A DNA stretch of 64,000 nucleotides from Alphaproteobacteria bacterium (GCA_016764775.1 JAESRE010000015.1:24287-88286), one strand, 5' to 3'. Numbered from the stretch's first letter, positions 8,660 to 17,580 are shown. The notes: generated by a model from the sequence alone, not told the origin. A program made the numbers and translations.

Positions 8660-8687
8660 TTGCCTTGCGCCTATAACGGGCTATAAC
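8660..8687 (+). promoter_or_regulatory. Candidate promoter giving a leaderless lptC message
   Basis: TTGCCT (8660-8665), a 16-bp spacer and TATAAC (8682-8687) form a -35/-10 pair. The lptC ATG lies 7 nt after the -10 hexamer, where transcription would start. No Shine-Dalgarno sequence precedes this ATG. Confidence 0.45.
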
Positions 8688-8694
8688 GCTTAAG

Positions 8695-9420
8695 ATGAAC
8701 GATCTATCTTCAGAACATAATTCCGCCGCGGGTGCTAACCCACCCGGTGAAAGCAAGGAACGGGAAAAGCTGTCTGGCCTTTCACGCGGCGAAAATCGCA
8801 CGAGTGCGAATGTTCAACGCTATTCGAAATGGATCAAATCCCTAAAAATCATCCTGCCACTTATTGCGTTGTGCATCGTGGCGGTTCTGTTTACCTCGAA
8901 CATGTTCGATGCCGAAACGGTCATAAAGGATAGTGTGGACGAGGACATTACACCCGTAGCCGGTACAAACCAGCTCGTGAACCCGCGCTTTGACAGTGTC
9001 GACAACAAAAACCAGCCCTACACAATCACGGCCGAAAGTGCGTTACAAAATATGAAAAGCGAACAAATTGCGCTTGAAAAACCGCTGGCCGACATTGTCC
9101 TGAATTCCGGACAGTGGGTCGCCCTGCGCTCCGATAAGGGTGAGTTTAACCAAAAAACACAAAAACTCCGTCTTGATGATAACGTAAAGCTCTATCATGA
9201 TGCGGGTTATCAGTTTTCCATGCAGGCACTGGACATCGACCTGAAGGCCAATACGGTAACAACCGACACGACCGTCACAGGTCACGGACCTTTAGGCACA
9301 CTGGATGCCAATGGCCTGCAGGGTAACGGGGAAAGCGAACAGCTGATCTTTATCGGCCCCGCGAAACTGGTACTGTACGACACTGAAAACAACAATATTG
9401 CCGAGGTATTCCGCCCATGA
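8695..9420 (+). CDS. lptC: LPS export system protein LptC
   Basis: A 241-residue inner-membrane bitopic protein linking the LptB2FG transporter to periplasmic LptA. About 45 cytoplasmic residues are followed by one membrane helix (KIILPLIALCIVAVLF). The periplasmic beta-jellyroll contains NPRFDSVDNKNQPYTITAESA and KGEFNQKTQKLRLDDNVKLY, typical LptC phrases. It is longer than E. coli LptC (191) mainly at the N-terminus, as in other alphaproteobacteria. Its stop overlaps the lptA start (ATGA), so translation is coupled. Confidence 0.92.
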   Translation: MNDLSSEHNSAAGANPPGESKEREKLSGLSRGENRTSANVQRYSKWIKSLKIILPLIALCIVAVLFTSNMFDAETVIKDSVDEDITPVAGTNQLVNPRFDSVDNKNQPYTITAESALQNMKSEQIALEKPLADIVLNSGQWVALRSDKGEFNQKTQKLRLDDNVKLYHDAGYQFSMQALDIDLKANTVTTDTTVTGHGPLGTLDANGLQGNGESEQLIFIGPAKLVLYDTENNNIAEVFRP

Positions 9421-10247
9421 AAAAGCCGGGCTTTCACATCATCATGGCTTTGACCGCAATGCTCTCCGTGTCGTACGCGTACGCCCAGAGCGCAGGGTTG
9501 GGTTCCGATTCCAAAGCACCGCTGGAAATCACAGCTGACGGCAGCCTTGAATGGATGCGCGCCCAGCAAAAATTGATCGCCCGTAAAAATGCATTGGCCA
9601 AACAAGGCGACGCGTCTGTAGCGGGGGAAATTCTCACCGCTCTGTATCGTGAAGGCCAGAACGGTGAGAAATTCGAGATTTTTCAGGTCAAAGCGGACCA
9701 AAACGTAAAACTAAAATCCCGTGACAGCACCGTCTTCGGCGAAAACGCGGTCTATAACCTCGATGACGGCGTTGCGGTGATGACCGGTAACAACCTGAAA
9801 ATGGTCGCCCCTGACCAAACCGTTACAGCCGAAGATAAATTCGAATACTGGGTCGCCGACGGTCGCATCAACGCGCTCGGCAATGCCCGTGTCGTGCGCC
9901 CCAAACCCGAAGGCGGCAACGATACTTTGAAAGCTGATAAAATCTCCGCCGTGCTGAAAGAGAACGAGCAAGGCGAGCAGGTTCTGCACTCCCTCGAAGC
10001 GATCGGCAACGTCATCATCACAACCCCGACAGAGGTAATCACGGGCGCATACGGCATCTTCCGAAGCGAAACGAACAAGGCCGAATTGACGGGCGGCGTT
10101 AAAATCAAACGCGGGCCGAACGTGCTCGAAGGCGAAAAAGCCATCGTCGACATGACCACCAATGTCAGCACAATCTACGGTCAAAATCAGGCTACAGGCG
10201 CAGGAGACGGCCGCGTACGCGCTGTTTTATATCCTGATTCACAATAA
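9417..10247 (+). CDS. lptA: LPS transport periplasmic protein LptA
   Basis: A 276-residue protein with a signal peptide (residues 1-23, ending SYAYA) that forms the periplasmic bridge for LPS. The OstA-like repeats include LEITADGSLEWMRAQQKLIARKNA, NVKLKSRDSTVFGENAVYNLDDGVAVMTG and KAELTGGVKIKRGPNVLEGEKAIVDM, shown here only in overlapping parts of the fold. The N-terminal repeat has an unusual helical insertion (~45-75, LAKQGDASVAGEILTALYR). It overlaps lptC by 4 nt and precedes lptB. Confidence 0.92.
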   Translation: MKKPGFHIIMALTAMLSVSYAYAQSAGLGSDSKAPLEITADGSLEWMRAQQKLIARKNALAKQGDASVAGEILTALYREGQNGEKFEIFQVKADQNVKLKSRDSTVFGENAVYNLDDGVAVMTGNNLKMVAPDQTVTAEDKFEYWVADGRINALGNARVVRPKPEGGNDTLKADKISAVLKENEQGEQVLHSLEAIGNVIITTPTEVITGAYGIFRSETNKAELTGGVKIKRGPNVLEGEKAIVDMTTNVSTIYGQNQATGAGDGRVRAVLYPDSQ

Positions 10248-10340
10248 TTTTTCTGGTACTTTTCTCAAATTCGGGTAGTTTGGAGATTATGGAATGTTGC
10301 AGCACATCATCGAAAAATTCTTCGCAGGCGGCCAAATAAT

Positions 10341-11108
10341 ATGAATATCTCCCTGAGCTCCATAAAGCCCCGCCTGAGGGAAGTGCCCAAAGGATTGGGC
10401 GTCCAGCACCTGTCTAAAAGCTATAAGAAACGTCCGGTTTTGCGGGACGTGTCCTTTACCCTGCAACGGGGTGAGGCTGTGGCTCTGCTCGGCCCTAACG
10501 GTGCGGGTAAAACCACATGTTTTTACATTACAACCGGCCTGATCCCCGCCGATGGCGGCGTCATCCAGCTTGACGGGCAGGATATTACACATCTGCCGAT
10601 GTATCGCCGTTCGCGTCTGGGTATCGGCTATCTACCGCAAGAATCCTCTATTTTTCGCGGCTTGAATGTTGAAGATAATATCCGCGCTGTCCTCGAAGCG
10701 CAGGAATTAAGCGAAGAAGATCAGGACATCCTGCTCGAAGACCTTTTGAGCGAATTCGGTGTCGAGCATCTTAGACGTACACCTACACCGGCACTGTCCG
10801 GTGGTGAGCGTCGTCGTGTTGAAATCGCACGCGCACTGGCTGCACGTCCCGACTTCATCCTGCTTGACGAACCGCTCGCCGGTATCGACCCGATCGCCGT
10901 CGGCGAGATCAGAAACCTGATCGCCCATTTGAAAGACCGCGGCATCGGCGTGCTGATCACCGACCACAATGTCCGCGACTGTCTGGGCATTGTTGACCGC
11001 GCATACATCCTGCATGACGGTCAGGTTTTGATGGAAGGCTCCGCCGACGACATCATCAACGACGAAAATGTACGCCGCGTCTATCTCGGCGACGAATTCA
11101 AGCTTTAA
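10341..11108 (+). CDS. lptB: LPS export ABC transporter ATP-binding protein LptB
   Basis: A 255-residue ATPase that powers LPS extraction from the inner membrane with LptF/LptG. Visible motifs are Walker [14 protein letters not shown], the Q-loop [16 protein letters not shown], the signature [19 protein letters not shown], Walker [14 protein letters not shown] and the H-loop ITDHNVRD. About 20 extra residues precede the canonical start, so an internal start cannot be excluded, but GCAGGCGG upstream of the ATG at 10341 fits. LptF/LptG genes are not in the window. Confidence 0.96.
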   Translation: MNISLSSIKPRLREVPKGLGVQHLSKSYKKRPVLRDVSFTLQRGEAVALLGPNGAGKTTCFYITTGLIPADGGVIQLDGQDITHLPMYRRSRLGIGYLPQESSIFRGLNVEDNIRAVLEAQELSEEDQDILLEDLLSEFGVEHLRRTPTPALSGGERRRVEIARALAARPDFILLDEPLAGIDPIAVGEIRNLIAHLKDRGIGVLITDHNVRDCLGIVDRAYILHDGQVLMEGSADDIINDENVRRVYLGDEFKL

Positions 11109-11165
11109 CCGCGCCTTTAATCCCCTCCTGCAGCCGTATATCGGCTTTTGCGAAATCCGCGCTCA

Positions 11166-11174
11166 TGCTATACT
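11166..11174 (+). promoter_or_regulatory. Extended -10 promoter abutting the rpoN start
   Basis: TG-C-TATACT (hexamer 11169-11174) is an extended -10 element, with TTGCGA (11148-11153) 15 bp upstream. Seven nucleotides separate it from the rpoN ATG at 11182, so the transcript would begin at or next to the start codon. A near-copy of the same block (TGCTATACTT) precedes hpf. Confidence 0.5.
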
Positions 11175-11181
11175 TGAGTCT

Positions 11182-12627
11182 ATGAACAAGCCCACCCAGA
11201 GTCTGGATCTCAGACAGTCCCAACAGCTTGTAATGACCCCTCAGTTGCAGCAGGCCATCAACATGCTGCAAATGAGCAATGTCGAGCTGGCGGAACTGGT
11301 CGAAGAGGAGTTGGAAAAGAATCCGCTGCTCGAAAAGGATGAAAGCACGCCCGATGACTCGGGCGATGACAGCCCTGATCGCGAAACAGGCAACGATGAA
11401 GTCGACGAAGCCTATGAACAGGCCGGCGGCGAAACCGATTTCGACGCAGGATCGAAAATGGCGGAAGTCGGTGCGGGCGGAAACACAAAATTCGAAGATG
11501 TCGAAAACAGTTTTGAAAACCGCATGTCTTCCGAGAAGACATTGCGCGAGCATTTGATCGACCAGCTACACGTACGCTTCAACGACAACCGTGACCGTAT
11601 GGTCGGCGCCATGTTGATCGACCGCATTGATGAAAGCGGATATTTACGCGAAGACCCGAACGAACTGGCGGAAAAAATCGGCGCTTCGGAAGAGCGTATC
11701 GAACGTTTGCTCGAAAAAATGAAGGGCTTCGACCCGACAGGCATTTTCGCCCATGATCTGGCTGAATGCATGGCCCTGCAACTCGAAGAACGCGGCCAGC
11801 TGGACGAGCCTATGCGTATTCTGGTCGAAAACCTCAATATGCTCGGCGACCATGACTTTAAGGGCCTCGCCGACAAATGCGGCGTCAACGAAACCTATCT
11901 CAAGGATATGATCGGCGAAATCCGCGCTTTGAACCCGAAACCCGCATCCGAATTCGACCATCTGGTCGTGCAAACCGCTATTCCCGACGTACTCATGAAA
12001 CGCCTGCCGAAAAATCTCGGCGGCGGATGGCGCGTGGAATTGAATAACGACACCCTGCCCCGCGTACTTGTTAATCAGGAGTACTACATGGAAGTCGCCA
12101 AATCCGCGACGCAAAAAAAGGATAAGGAATATCTCTCCACGCAACTAAACAACGCCAGCTGGCTCGTACGTGCCATGGACCAACGCGCACAAACCATTTT
12201 GAAAGTTGCGGGCGAAATCATCGAACAGCAGGATGCCTTCTTTAATTACGGTATCGAGTTTTTAAAGCCGTTAAAGCTTGTCGATATCGCCGAAGAAATA
12301 GAAATGCATGAAAGTACGGTTTCACGCGTTACGACCAATAAATATATCGGCACACCGCGCGGCATTTTCGAATTGAAATACTTCTTCTCTACGGCACTCG
12401 TCTCTGAGGACGGGACGGCCCATAGCGCAGAAAGCATCAAGGCCCGGATTAAAGCTCTGACCGACGAGGAAGACCCGAAGAAAATCCTCAGTGACGATAA
12501 AATCGTCGAGATCCTCAAAAGTGAAGGAATCGACATCGCCAGAAGGACGGTAGCCAAATACCGCGAAGCCATGCACATAGGCTCCAGCGTGCAGCGCAGG
12601 AAAGAAAAAAAACACCTTATTGCCTGA
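11182..12627 (+). CDS. rpoN: RNA polymerase sigma-54 factor RpoN
   Basis: A 481-residue sigma factor for enhancer-dependent promoters. The Gln-rich activator-interacting region I includes SLDLRQSQQLVMTPQLQQAINMLQ in pieces at residues ~6-30. An acidic linker (~50-110) follows, then the core-binding domain and the DNA-binding part with the HTH (MHESTVSRVTTNKY). The RpoN box reads ARRTVAKYREAMHI. The ATG at 11182 is chosen because the family begins just before this Gln-rich motif; the frame is open upstream into lptB. It lacks a Shine-Dalgarno site. Order lptB-rpoN-hpf-ptsN is standard in proteobacteria. Confidence 0.96.
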   Translation: MNKPTQSLDLRQSQQLVMTPQLQQAINMLQMSNVELAELVEEELEKNPLLEKDESTPDDSGDDSPDRETGNDEVDEAYEQAGGETDFDAGSKMAEVGAGGNTKFEDVENSFENRMSSEKTLREHLIDQLHVRFNDNRDRMVGAMLIDRIDESGYLREDPNELAEKIGASEERIERLLEKMKGFDPTGIFAHDLAECMALQLEERGQLDEPMRILVENLNMLGDHDFKGLADKCGVNETYLKDMIGEIRALNPKPASEFDHLVVQTAIPDVLMKRLPKNLGGGWRVELNNDTLPRVLVNQEYYMEVAKSATQKKDKEYLSTQLNNASWLVRAMDQRAQTILKVAGEIIEQQDAFFNYGIEFLKPLKLVDIAEEIEMHESTVSRVTTNKYIGTPRGIFELKYFFSTALVSEDGTAHSAESIKARIKALTDEEDPKKILSDDKIVEILKSEGIDIARRTVAKYREAMHIGSSVQRRKEKKHLIA

Positions 12628-12655
12628 TTTCTGCCCTAAAAATCCGCGGCGCTTG

Positions 12656-12664
12656 TGCTATACT
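12656..12664 (+). promoter_or_regulatory. Extended -10 promoter of hpf
   Basis: TG-C-TATACT (hexamer 12659-12664) repeats the block found before rpoN, including the flanking GGCGCTTG context. No good -35 is visible at 16-18 bp, which extended -10 promoters tolerate. It leaves a ~35-nt leader with an AAGGA ribosome site before the hpf ATG. Confidence 0.5.
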
Positions 12665-12703
12665 TAATACATAGCAGTAAAAATCGAAGAAAAGGACTAA
12701 CCG

Positions 12704-13309
12704 ATGGAACTGAACGTTCATGGAAAACAGATCAATGTCGGTGACGCTTTGCGTACCCACGTTGAAGACAAACTGTCAGATCTTAATGAGAAATACTTCA
12801 ATCACGCCGCATTCGCGACCGTAACATTTTCGAAGGAAGGCCACGGTAAAAAAGAGACACGCGCCCATATTTTAATTCAAATCGGTAAAAACGTCATGGT
12901 CGTCGCCGACGCAACAGACCACGACCCGTACGCGTCTTTCGAAGCAGCCGCTACAAAAGTCAGCAAGCAAATGCGTCGTTACAAAAAGAAATTGCGCGAC
13001 CACCACGAGCGTATCCAGCAGACGCCTGAAGATGAAATCATGAAAGCGCGCGATTACGTACTGGCCGCCGCACCCGAGCAGGACGACACACCTGAAGATG
13101 CCGCCGAGTCAGGAGACGAACCGTTGATCGTCGCCGAGATGACTCAGGAAATCACAAAAATGAGTGTGTCCGACGCAGTCATGCGCCTCGACCTTTCAGG
13201 CGAGAATGCCATGCTGTTCCGTAACGCCAGCCATGGCGGCATCAACATGATTTACCGTCGCGAAGACGGCAATATCGGTTGGGTCGACCCTGAAGGCCAC
13301 GGTAAATAA
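12704..13309 (+). CDS. hpf: Long-form ribosome hibernation promoting factor
   Basis: A 201-residue protein that inactivates and dimerises ribosomes in stationary phase. The N-terminal S30AE domain (1-~105) begins MELNVHGKQINVGDALRTHV and contains HILIQIGKNVMVVADATDHD and KQMRRYKKKLRDHH. After an acidic linker, the C-terminal dimerisation domain includes AVMRLDLSGENAMLFRNASH and MIYRREDGNIGWVDP. This two-domain form is typical of alphaproteobacteria, unlike the short E. coli HPF. Its AAGGA ribosome site is good. ptsN, its usual neighbour, lies 3.4 kb away because a gene of the opposite strand intervenes. Confidence 0.95.
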   Translation: MELNVHGKQINVGDALRTHVEDKLSDLNEKYFNHAAFATVTFSKEGHGKKETRAHILIQIGKNVMVVADATDHDPYASFEAAATKVSKQMRRYKKKLRDHHERIQQTPEDEIMKARDYVLAAAPEQDDTPEDAAESGDEPLIVAEMTQEITKMSVSDAVMRLDLSGENAMLFRNASHGGINMIYRREDGNIGWVDPEGHGK

Positions 13310-13330
13310 TCTAGAAAGTCAGTTTTGAAA

Positions 13331-16300
13331 TTAACCGGGCGTGGTCGCTAAGGCCACGTCCATGGTTGCATTTGGATTAGCTTGCTGCGCGAGGTAGTTG
13401 TCACGGAAATCTTCCAGTAACCCAACCGTGTCGTTCCAGCTTACACGCGCATCATTGTGGAAACCGTCGCCTCCGTAATGGCTCAAATTATCCGTACCGG
13501 CCGGTAACGAAGCCCATTCTTTTGCAATCTGCTGTGCAAACCATTCAGCGCTTTTTTCACCGCTCAAGAATTGAGCAAGACCGCGCTCATGTAAGAGATA
13601 GATACCAAAACGGTCCTGCATTTCTTCATCAAAAACATCTGTATTGGGATCAATGTCGGGATTGGCACGCAAGAAGCCATCAATTGTATCGCCAACGCCC
13701 TGATATTTACCCAGAGCAGACGATGGCCAAATACCGTTGGCACGCAACTCCGCCAAGTGACCCGAACGCCAGCTTGTAATTTCAGCAAATGTCATTTCGG
13801 TCGCAGGCACAGAGCGACCATCGGCAGTACCGTCAAACGCAATGTTATACTCTCCGCGGGATTCATAATGACCGATGAAGTCCAACAATGTCTTCGTATT
13901 CACATCCGTGCCGGTAATACCTTCGATAAAGCGTCCACCGGATGGGATCTTCGCAGATTCAAGCATGTCCGCACGTTGCGTACCATCAAATGTTTGTGTC
14001 CATGTGTTGTCCAGCCACTCTCTGTTCTCTCGGGAGGCATGACGGTAAATAGCGCTTAAGGCGCTTTGACTCATATTGGCCAACAGAGTCGGATCATCTT
14101 TCAGCGCCTGCATAATACCGCTGTTACCATCCGAACCGTTGACCGTTTTAGTACCGATCATCCCGTCAGGGTCACCAACATCATATCCTTGAGCAACCAA
14201 AAGCTCTTGAAGGTCGAAAACCTTACTGGACGCCAGAACTGAAGAAGACAGTACCGAGGCAAGATCAAGATCTTCAATATCAGCACTGGAAGAAACATCA
14301 TCATAATCGCTACCGCCTCGGCGAAGCGTACGACCAATTGTACCTCTGGAACTGATCTGCAGACCGTATTTTCTAGCCGCTTCGAGCGAAGCGTTTGCTG
14401 TGTTCTCACCCATATAGGCATCAACGCCGTCGGGGTTAAGGTCAACATCGTTACCACCATCCAGATCATCAATACGATCCATATAATTCAAATTCTGTTG
14501 AAGACGCATAATCTCGGCGGGGCTGAGATTGGCTTTATTGATCAGGCTATTCACATCTTCAATAACCGAAGCTGTAAAAGCGGAATCTTGTGGGTTTTCG
14601 GTATTGAGCAACTCCTCGGCCATGCGCAAACCGCGTTGTGTAACCGGACCGTCATAACCGTCAGCATAATATTTATGCGGTTGCGTTGCGTATAAGCCCA
14701 TCGCCGTAAGAACGCGTTGAACCTCACGGATGTCCTGTCTTGACGGAGATGACAAAGCATTGAATCCGTCGATATATTCTTTGGCGAGTGTAGGATCCGC
14801 AGTAATCGCCGCGAGGTCCTGTTGCGCAACTTGAGAAAACGCGTCAGGCAAAGCACCGCCACCATCTTGATCGCGACGTCTGCGACGTTCGATAACACGG
14901 GTCGGATTTGCACGCTCGGCATCGAGCTGTGCATCCCATTCGCGCAACTGCGCCAGTGAATGTTGTGTAATGGTTTGACTCATACGGGTGGTATGGGACG
15001 TCGCCAGAATACTTTGTAGAATTGCCGGATCCGTTAAATCAGCAGCTGGCCCTGACAAATCTTCACCAAGCAGGATTTGCGGATCGACCGGAACCACAAT
15101 CTTTGAACCGTCAGCCATATCCAGACGGATATGCGTTTCCCAGTGAATATGTGCCGGAGAACTGGAGAATGTTTGACCGTTTCGGCCATAGCTCACCCCG
15201 TTCAAACCAATCGGCGTACCGTCAGGCATAATGTCGCCGGTATTCATATCGGCAACATCCTCACCATAGGCGTTCATATGTCCGTTAATGGTGAACACAC
15301 TAATTGAACTCACTTCGCCGGAAATTCGCGGATTATCGCTCATGCCGTTATTCGGCGTTACATCAATGCTGACGCCCGGAGGCAAATCCTGTTGATCTGT
15401 CATGGTTACGACTGTTCGGCCGTAACCTGTATGAAGTGCACGGTGCACCATAATCGCGGGACCGCCGACCATAGAAATCTCGGCGTTGGCACCGCCATCA
15501 AGCTGGTACAAATCTACACCGTCATGCTCACGGTTTCTTTGTGTGCCGAAAAACGGCGTTCTGGAATATGTGTCCTTACCGAACGTCCAACCACCGTCAA
15601 ATTCAATACCTGTGACATAGAGCGGGCTATCGCCGCGACCCAGATCAACACCGGCGTAATTATCCATTTTGGGGTTGCTGCCGCCTCTGTCGACGAAACC
15701 TGACGGTCCGCCTAAATCGGATTGGCGGATATCGGATGCGCCCGGTGGTGTTTCTGCAAGCGGCTGTACGGAATTTGCGGCAAGATACGTGCTGAATTGC
15801 TCGCGCCCTTCAAGCAAATAACGATCCAGAAGCTCCCGGCCGCCTTCACTCGGTATGAGATTGTATTTTCTGTAGTAACCGGCAAGACCCATGGCAACTT
15901 CGTTACCCATGAATGTGTCAACTTCCTGAACACCCATGTTGTAATCTTCGCCGCCATCGGCGAGATCCTTTGCATCCAGTACATTCAAGTTTTGCTGGAT
16001 ACGGGTGACAAGATGCTCACGGTCACGACCGAAAGTGCCTTCTATTTGTTGAATAACGGATTGTGTTTCACGGACAATCTCCTCGGGTGTAGGTGCCCCC
16101 TCTACATCCAGTAACGTTTTAGCCCGTTGCAGACCAGTCCATGTCAGGGATTCTGAAGGTGTTTCTCCCATGTCACCGTCAATGAACGCTTCCGCGCGGT
16201 CACCGGTGTTTACGTAGAGGCCTTCAAGGGCTAATGCTGTTTGGAGATTGCGTAGTTCTTCTTCGCCAAGGGCGGCGATTTCGGCAGCACTTTTCGTGCC

Positions 16301-16363
16301 GTGCTGAGCCAGAAATTCTCTTAAATAATCAGTGGCTTCCTCTTTGGTTCCAGGAACCGCCAT
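13331..16363 (-). CDS. Large dual-domain peptidoglycan hydrolase (M23 peptidase plus lysozyme-like domain)
   Basis: A 1010-residue protein. An M23 (LytM) metallopeptidase module sits near residues 245-440, with the zinc motif HDGVD (H280, D284) and HIHWE (H405, H407). A C-terminal lysozyme-like domain (~815-985) has FIGHYESRGEYN with a candidate catalytic Glu834 and SALGKYQ, recalling phage-type transglycosylases. Two similar helical regions flank the peptidase: ~48-170 and ~540-700. Each has a GLY-containing segment followed by a QQNLN...D..DGG motif and an AYMGEN/TFMGNE motif. No signal peptide is seen, so export may need a dedicated system or lysis. It lies between hpf and ptsN on the opposite strand. 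Cell-wall role is well supported; target (own wall, prey or phage origin) is unknown. Confidence 0.8.
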   Translation of the reverse strand: MAVPGTKEEATDYLREFLAQHGTKSAAEIAALGEEELRNLQTALALEGLYVNTGDRAEAFIDGDMGETPSESLTWTGLQRAKTLLDVEGAPTPEEIVRETQSVIQQIEGTFGRDREHLVTRIQQNLNVLDAKDLADGGEDYNMGVQEVDTFMGNEVAMGLAGYYRKYNLIPSEGGRELLDRYLLEGREQFSTYLAANSVQPLAETPPGASDIRQSDLGGPSGFVDRGGSNPKMDNYAGVDLGRGDSPLYVTGIEFDGGWTFGKDTYSRTPFFGTQRNREHDGVDLYQLDGGANAEISMVGGPAIMVHRALHTGYGRTVVTMTDQQDLPPGVSIDVTPNNGMSDNPRISGEVSSISVFTINGHMNAYGEDVADMNTGDIMPDGTPIGLNGVSYGRNGQTFSSSPAHIHWETHIRLDMADGSKIVVPVDPQILLGEDLSGPAADLTDPAILQSILATSHTTRMSQTITQHSLAQLREWDAQLDAERANPTRVIERRRRRDQDGGGALPDAFSQVAQQDLAAITADPTLAKEYIDGFNALSSPSRQDIREVQRVLTAMGLYATQPHKYYADGYDGPVTQRGLRMAEELLNTENPQDSAFTASVIEDVNSLINKANLSPAEIMRLQQNLNYMDRIDDLDGGNDVDLNPDGVDAYMGENTANASLEAARKYGLQISSRGTIGRTLRRGGSDYDDVSSSADIEDLDLASVLSSSVLASSKVFDLQELLVAQGYDVGDPDGMIGTKTVNGSDGNSGIMQALKDDPTLLANMSQSALSAIYRHASRENREWLDNTWTQTFDGTQRADMLESAKIPSGGRFIEGITGTDVNTKTLLDFIGHYESRGEYNIAFDGTADGRSVPATEMTFAEITSWRSGHLAELRANGIWPSSALGKYQGVGDTIDGFLRANPDIDPNTDVFDEEMQDRFGIYLLHERGLAQFLSGEKSAEWFAQQIAKEWASLPAGTDNLSHYGGDGFHNDARVSWNDTVGLLEDFRDNYLAQQANPNATMDVALATTPG

Positions 16364-16739
16364 GTGTACACCCTCAGTTTTTTATTCGTTTTTATGTCCA
16401 AATTATGAGGGGAAAGGCTTAATATATGGTTAAACATTGGGCGCTGCGACGCAAAAATCCGCCATTTTTATTGTGCTCGAAAAAAAATTTTTGTTTTCCA
16501 CAGCGGATAAAATTGCACATTTGCGCACCGCAAAAACACCAAAATGCGATTATTTTTATCACAAACGTCATCAAAGATAACAAAACTCGAAAATGGCGGA
16601 TTTCTGGCCCTAATATAACGTTTTTCTAATACTGCAATGCCGTAAATTTTTTTCTGGACGCCCATCGCGGAAGGGAGTAGACCACTGTCCTGAAAGAACG
16701 ATCTAGGTATGAAAAATCGGTTTTAGGAGATTGTAATAA
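16364..16739. other. AT-rich divergent intergenic region between the hydrolase gene and ptsN
   Basis: About 376 nt, very AT-rich, between two divergent starts. I find no convincing gene; the 67-codon frame at 16426-16629 has a biased, unprotein-like composition and no ribosome site. It contains a separated inverted repeat and a TAATAT (16611-16616) that could be a -10 element for ptsN. Confidence 0.6.
16455..16603. repeat. Separated inverted repeat in the hydrolase/ptsN promoter region
   Basis: AAATCCGCCATTTT (16455-16468) reappears as its exact reverse complement AAAATGGCGGATTT (16590-16603). The 14-bp arms are 121 nt apart and could be paired sites for one regulator or a long-range RNA stem. 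Confidence 0.7.
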
Positions 16740-17210
16740 ATGAATAATTACGCCCACGATTTAGAGTTCGAAATTATTATTCCCGGTCTTAAAGGGACAT
16801 CATATTTGCAAATTCTCAAGGCGCTCTCGCAAGAAGCGGCAGATGTGTTGAACGTGTCCGCAAAGGCTCTTTACGACCTTTTGCTGGAAAAAGAAGCATC
16901 GTCCAGCTCCGGCATCGGCGGCGGCGTGGCCATCCCGCATATTCAAGTTCAGGGACCGACCAAGGGCATGGCCATTCTGGCAACGCTCAACACGCAGGTT
17001 GATTTTAACGCAATCGATGAAGAACCTGTTGATCTGGTATGTCTGGTCATCTCGCCGGAACGCGACGGCCCGATCCACCTGCGCCGTCTGGCCCGCGTAT
17101 CCCGTCTGCTGAAATGCGACGACTTGCGCAAAAAGCTGGTTGAAGCCCGCGATGTCGAAGCCATTCGCGCATTGCTCATCGACCCCGAAGGCTGGTTGAT
17201 GGCCGCATAA
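16740..17210 (+). CDS. ptsN: PTS IIA-like nitrogen regulatory protein PtsN (EIIA-Ntr)
   Basis: A 156-residue phosphotransferase protein of the PTS-Ntr branch that signals nitrogen, potassium or envelope state rather than moving sugar. The phosphorylatable histidine is H67 in IGGGVAIPHIQ. Other family signatures are VDLVCLVISPERDGPIHLRRLARVSR, read in overlapping parts. AGGAG (16725-16729) lies 10 nt before the ATG. No ptsP or npr gene is in the window, so its phosphate donor must be encoded elsewhere. Confidence 0.95.
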   Translation: MNNYAHDLEFEIIIPGLKGTSYLQILKALSQEAADVLNVSAKALYDLLLEKEASSSSGIGGGVAIPHIQVQGPTKGMAILATLNTQVDFNAIDEEPVDLVCLVISPERDGPIHLRRLARVSRLLKCDDLRKKLVEARDVEAIRALLIDPEGWLMAA

Positions 17211-17235
17211 AAAAGGCTGCACAAAACGGCAGCCT
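17206..17235. terminator. Bidirectional terminator between ptsN and the DUF1150 gene
   Basis: A 7-bp stem AGGCTGC (17214-17220)/GCAGCCT (17229-17235). On the minus strand it is followed by six T residues and closes the DUF1150 transcript; on the plus strand the following GTTTA is weaker but may end ptsN. Confidence 0.75.
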
Positions 17236-17263
17236 GTTTACCAAAAGATATTAACTACAAAAA

Positions 17264-17494
17264 TTAGTGAACGTGGGCGGAAGCCAGATCGTTATGTTCG
17301 ATCAACTGGATTGCTTCATCCATTGTATCCATCACAGATAGCGGCGTACCGTCCGCTGCGTGAATGGCAAATCCTTCTTGGCCCTGCGTGTCAATTTTAC
17401 GAACATACGCAATGTCGTGAATGCCGAACGTCAGGAAGTCTTGAGAAGACAAGCCCTTTAAAGTTGTAGCTGTAGTGTCGTCAATATTGTTCAT
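17264..17494 (-). CDS. DUF1150 family protein
   Basis: A 76-residue protein when started at the ATG at 17494, which has GAGGGT upstream; an earlier in-frame start at 17545 lacks support. The core LTFGIHDIAYVRKI and FAIHAADGTPLSVMDTMDEA match the alphaproteobacterial DUF1150 family as I know it. Members are commonly placed directly after hsp20-type genes, as here (86 nt downstream of the small heat shock gene). Function is unknown; linkage suggests a stress role. Confidence 0.85.
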   Translation of the reverse strand: MNNIDDTTATTLKGLSSQDFLTFGIHDIAYVRKIDTQGQEGFAIHAADGTPLSVMDTMDEAIQLIEHNDLASAHVH

Positions 17495-17580
17495 CGTATT
17501 ACCCTCGCAAATCTCAGTATAGCAAAAAATGGGTTTCGAAATCACTAAAATCCTATAATCAAAAGTATATTAGAAGATGT

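Noticed and set aside
16426..16629. 67-codon frame between the hydrolase gene and ptsN
   Set aside because: It has no ribosome site, a very biased composition and lies across the inverted repeat.
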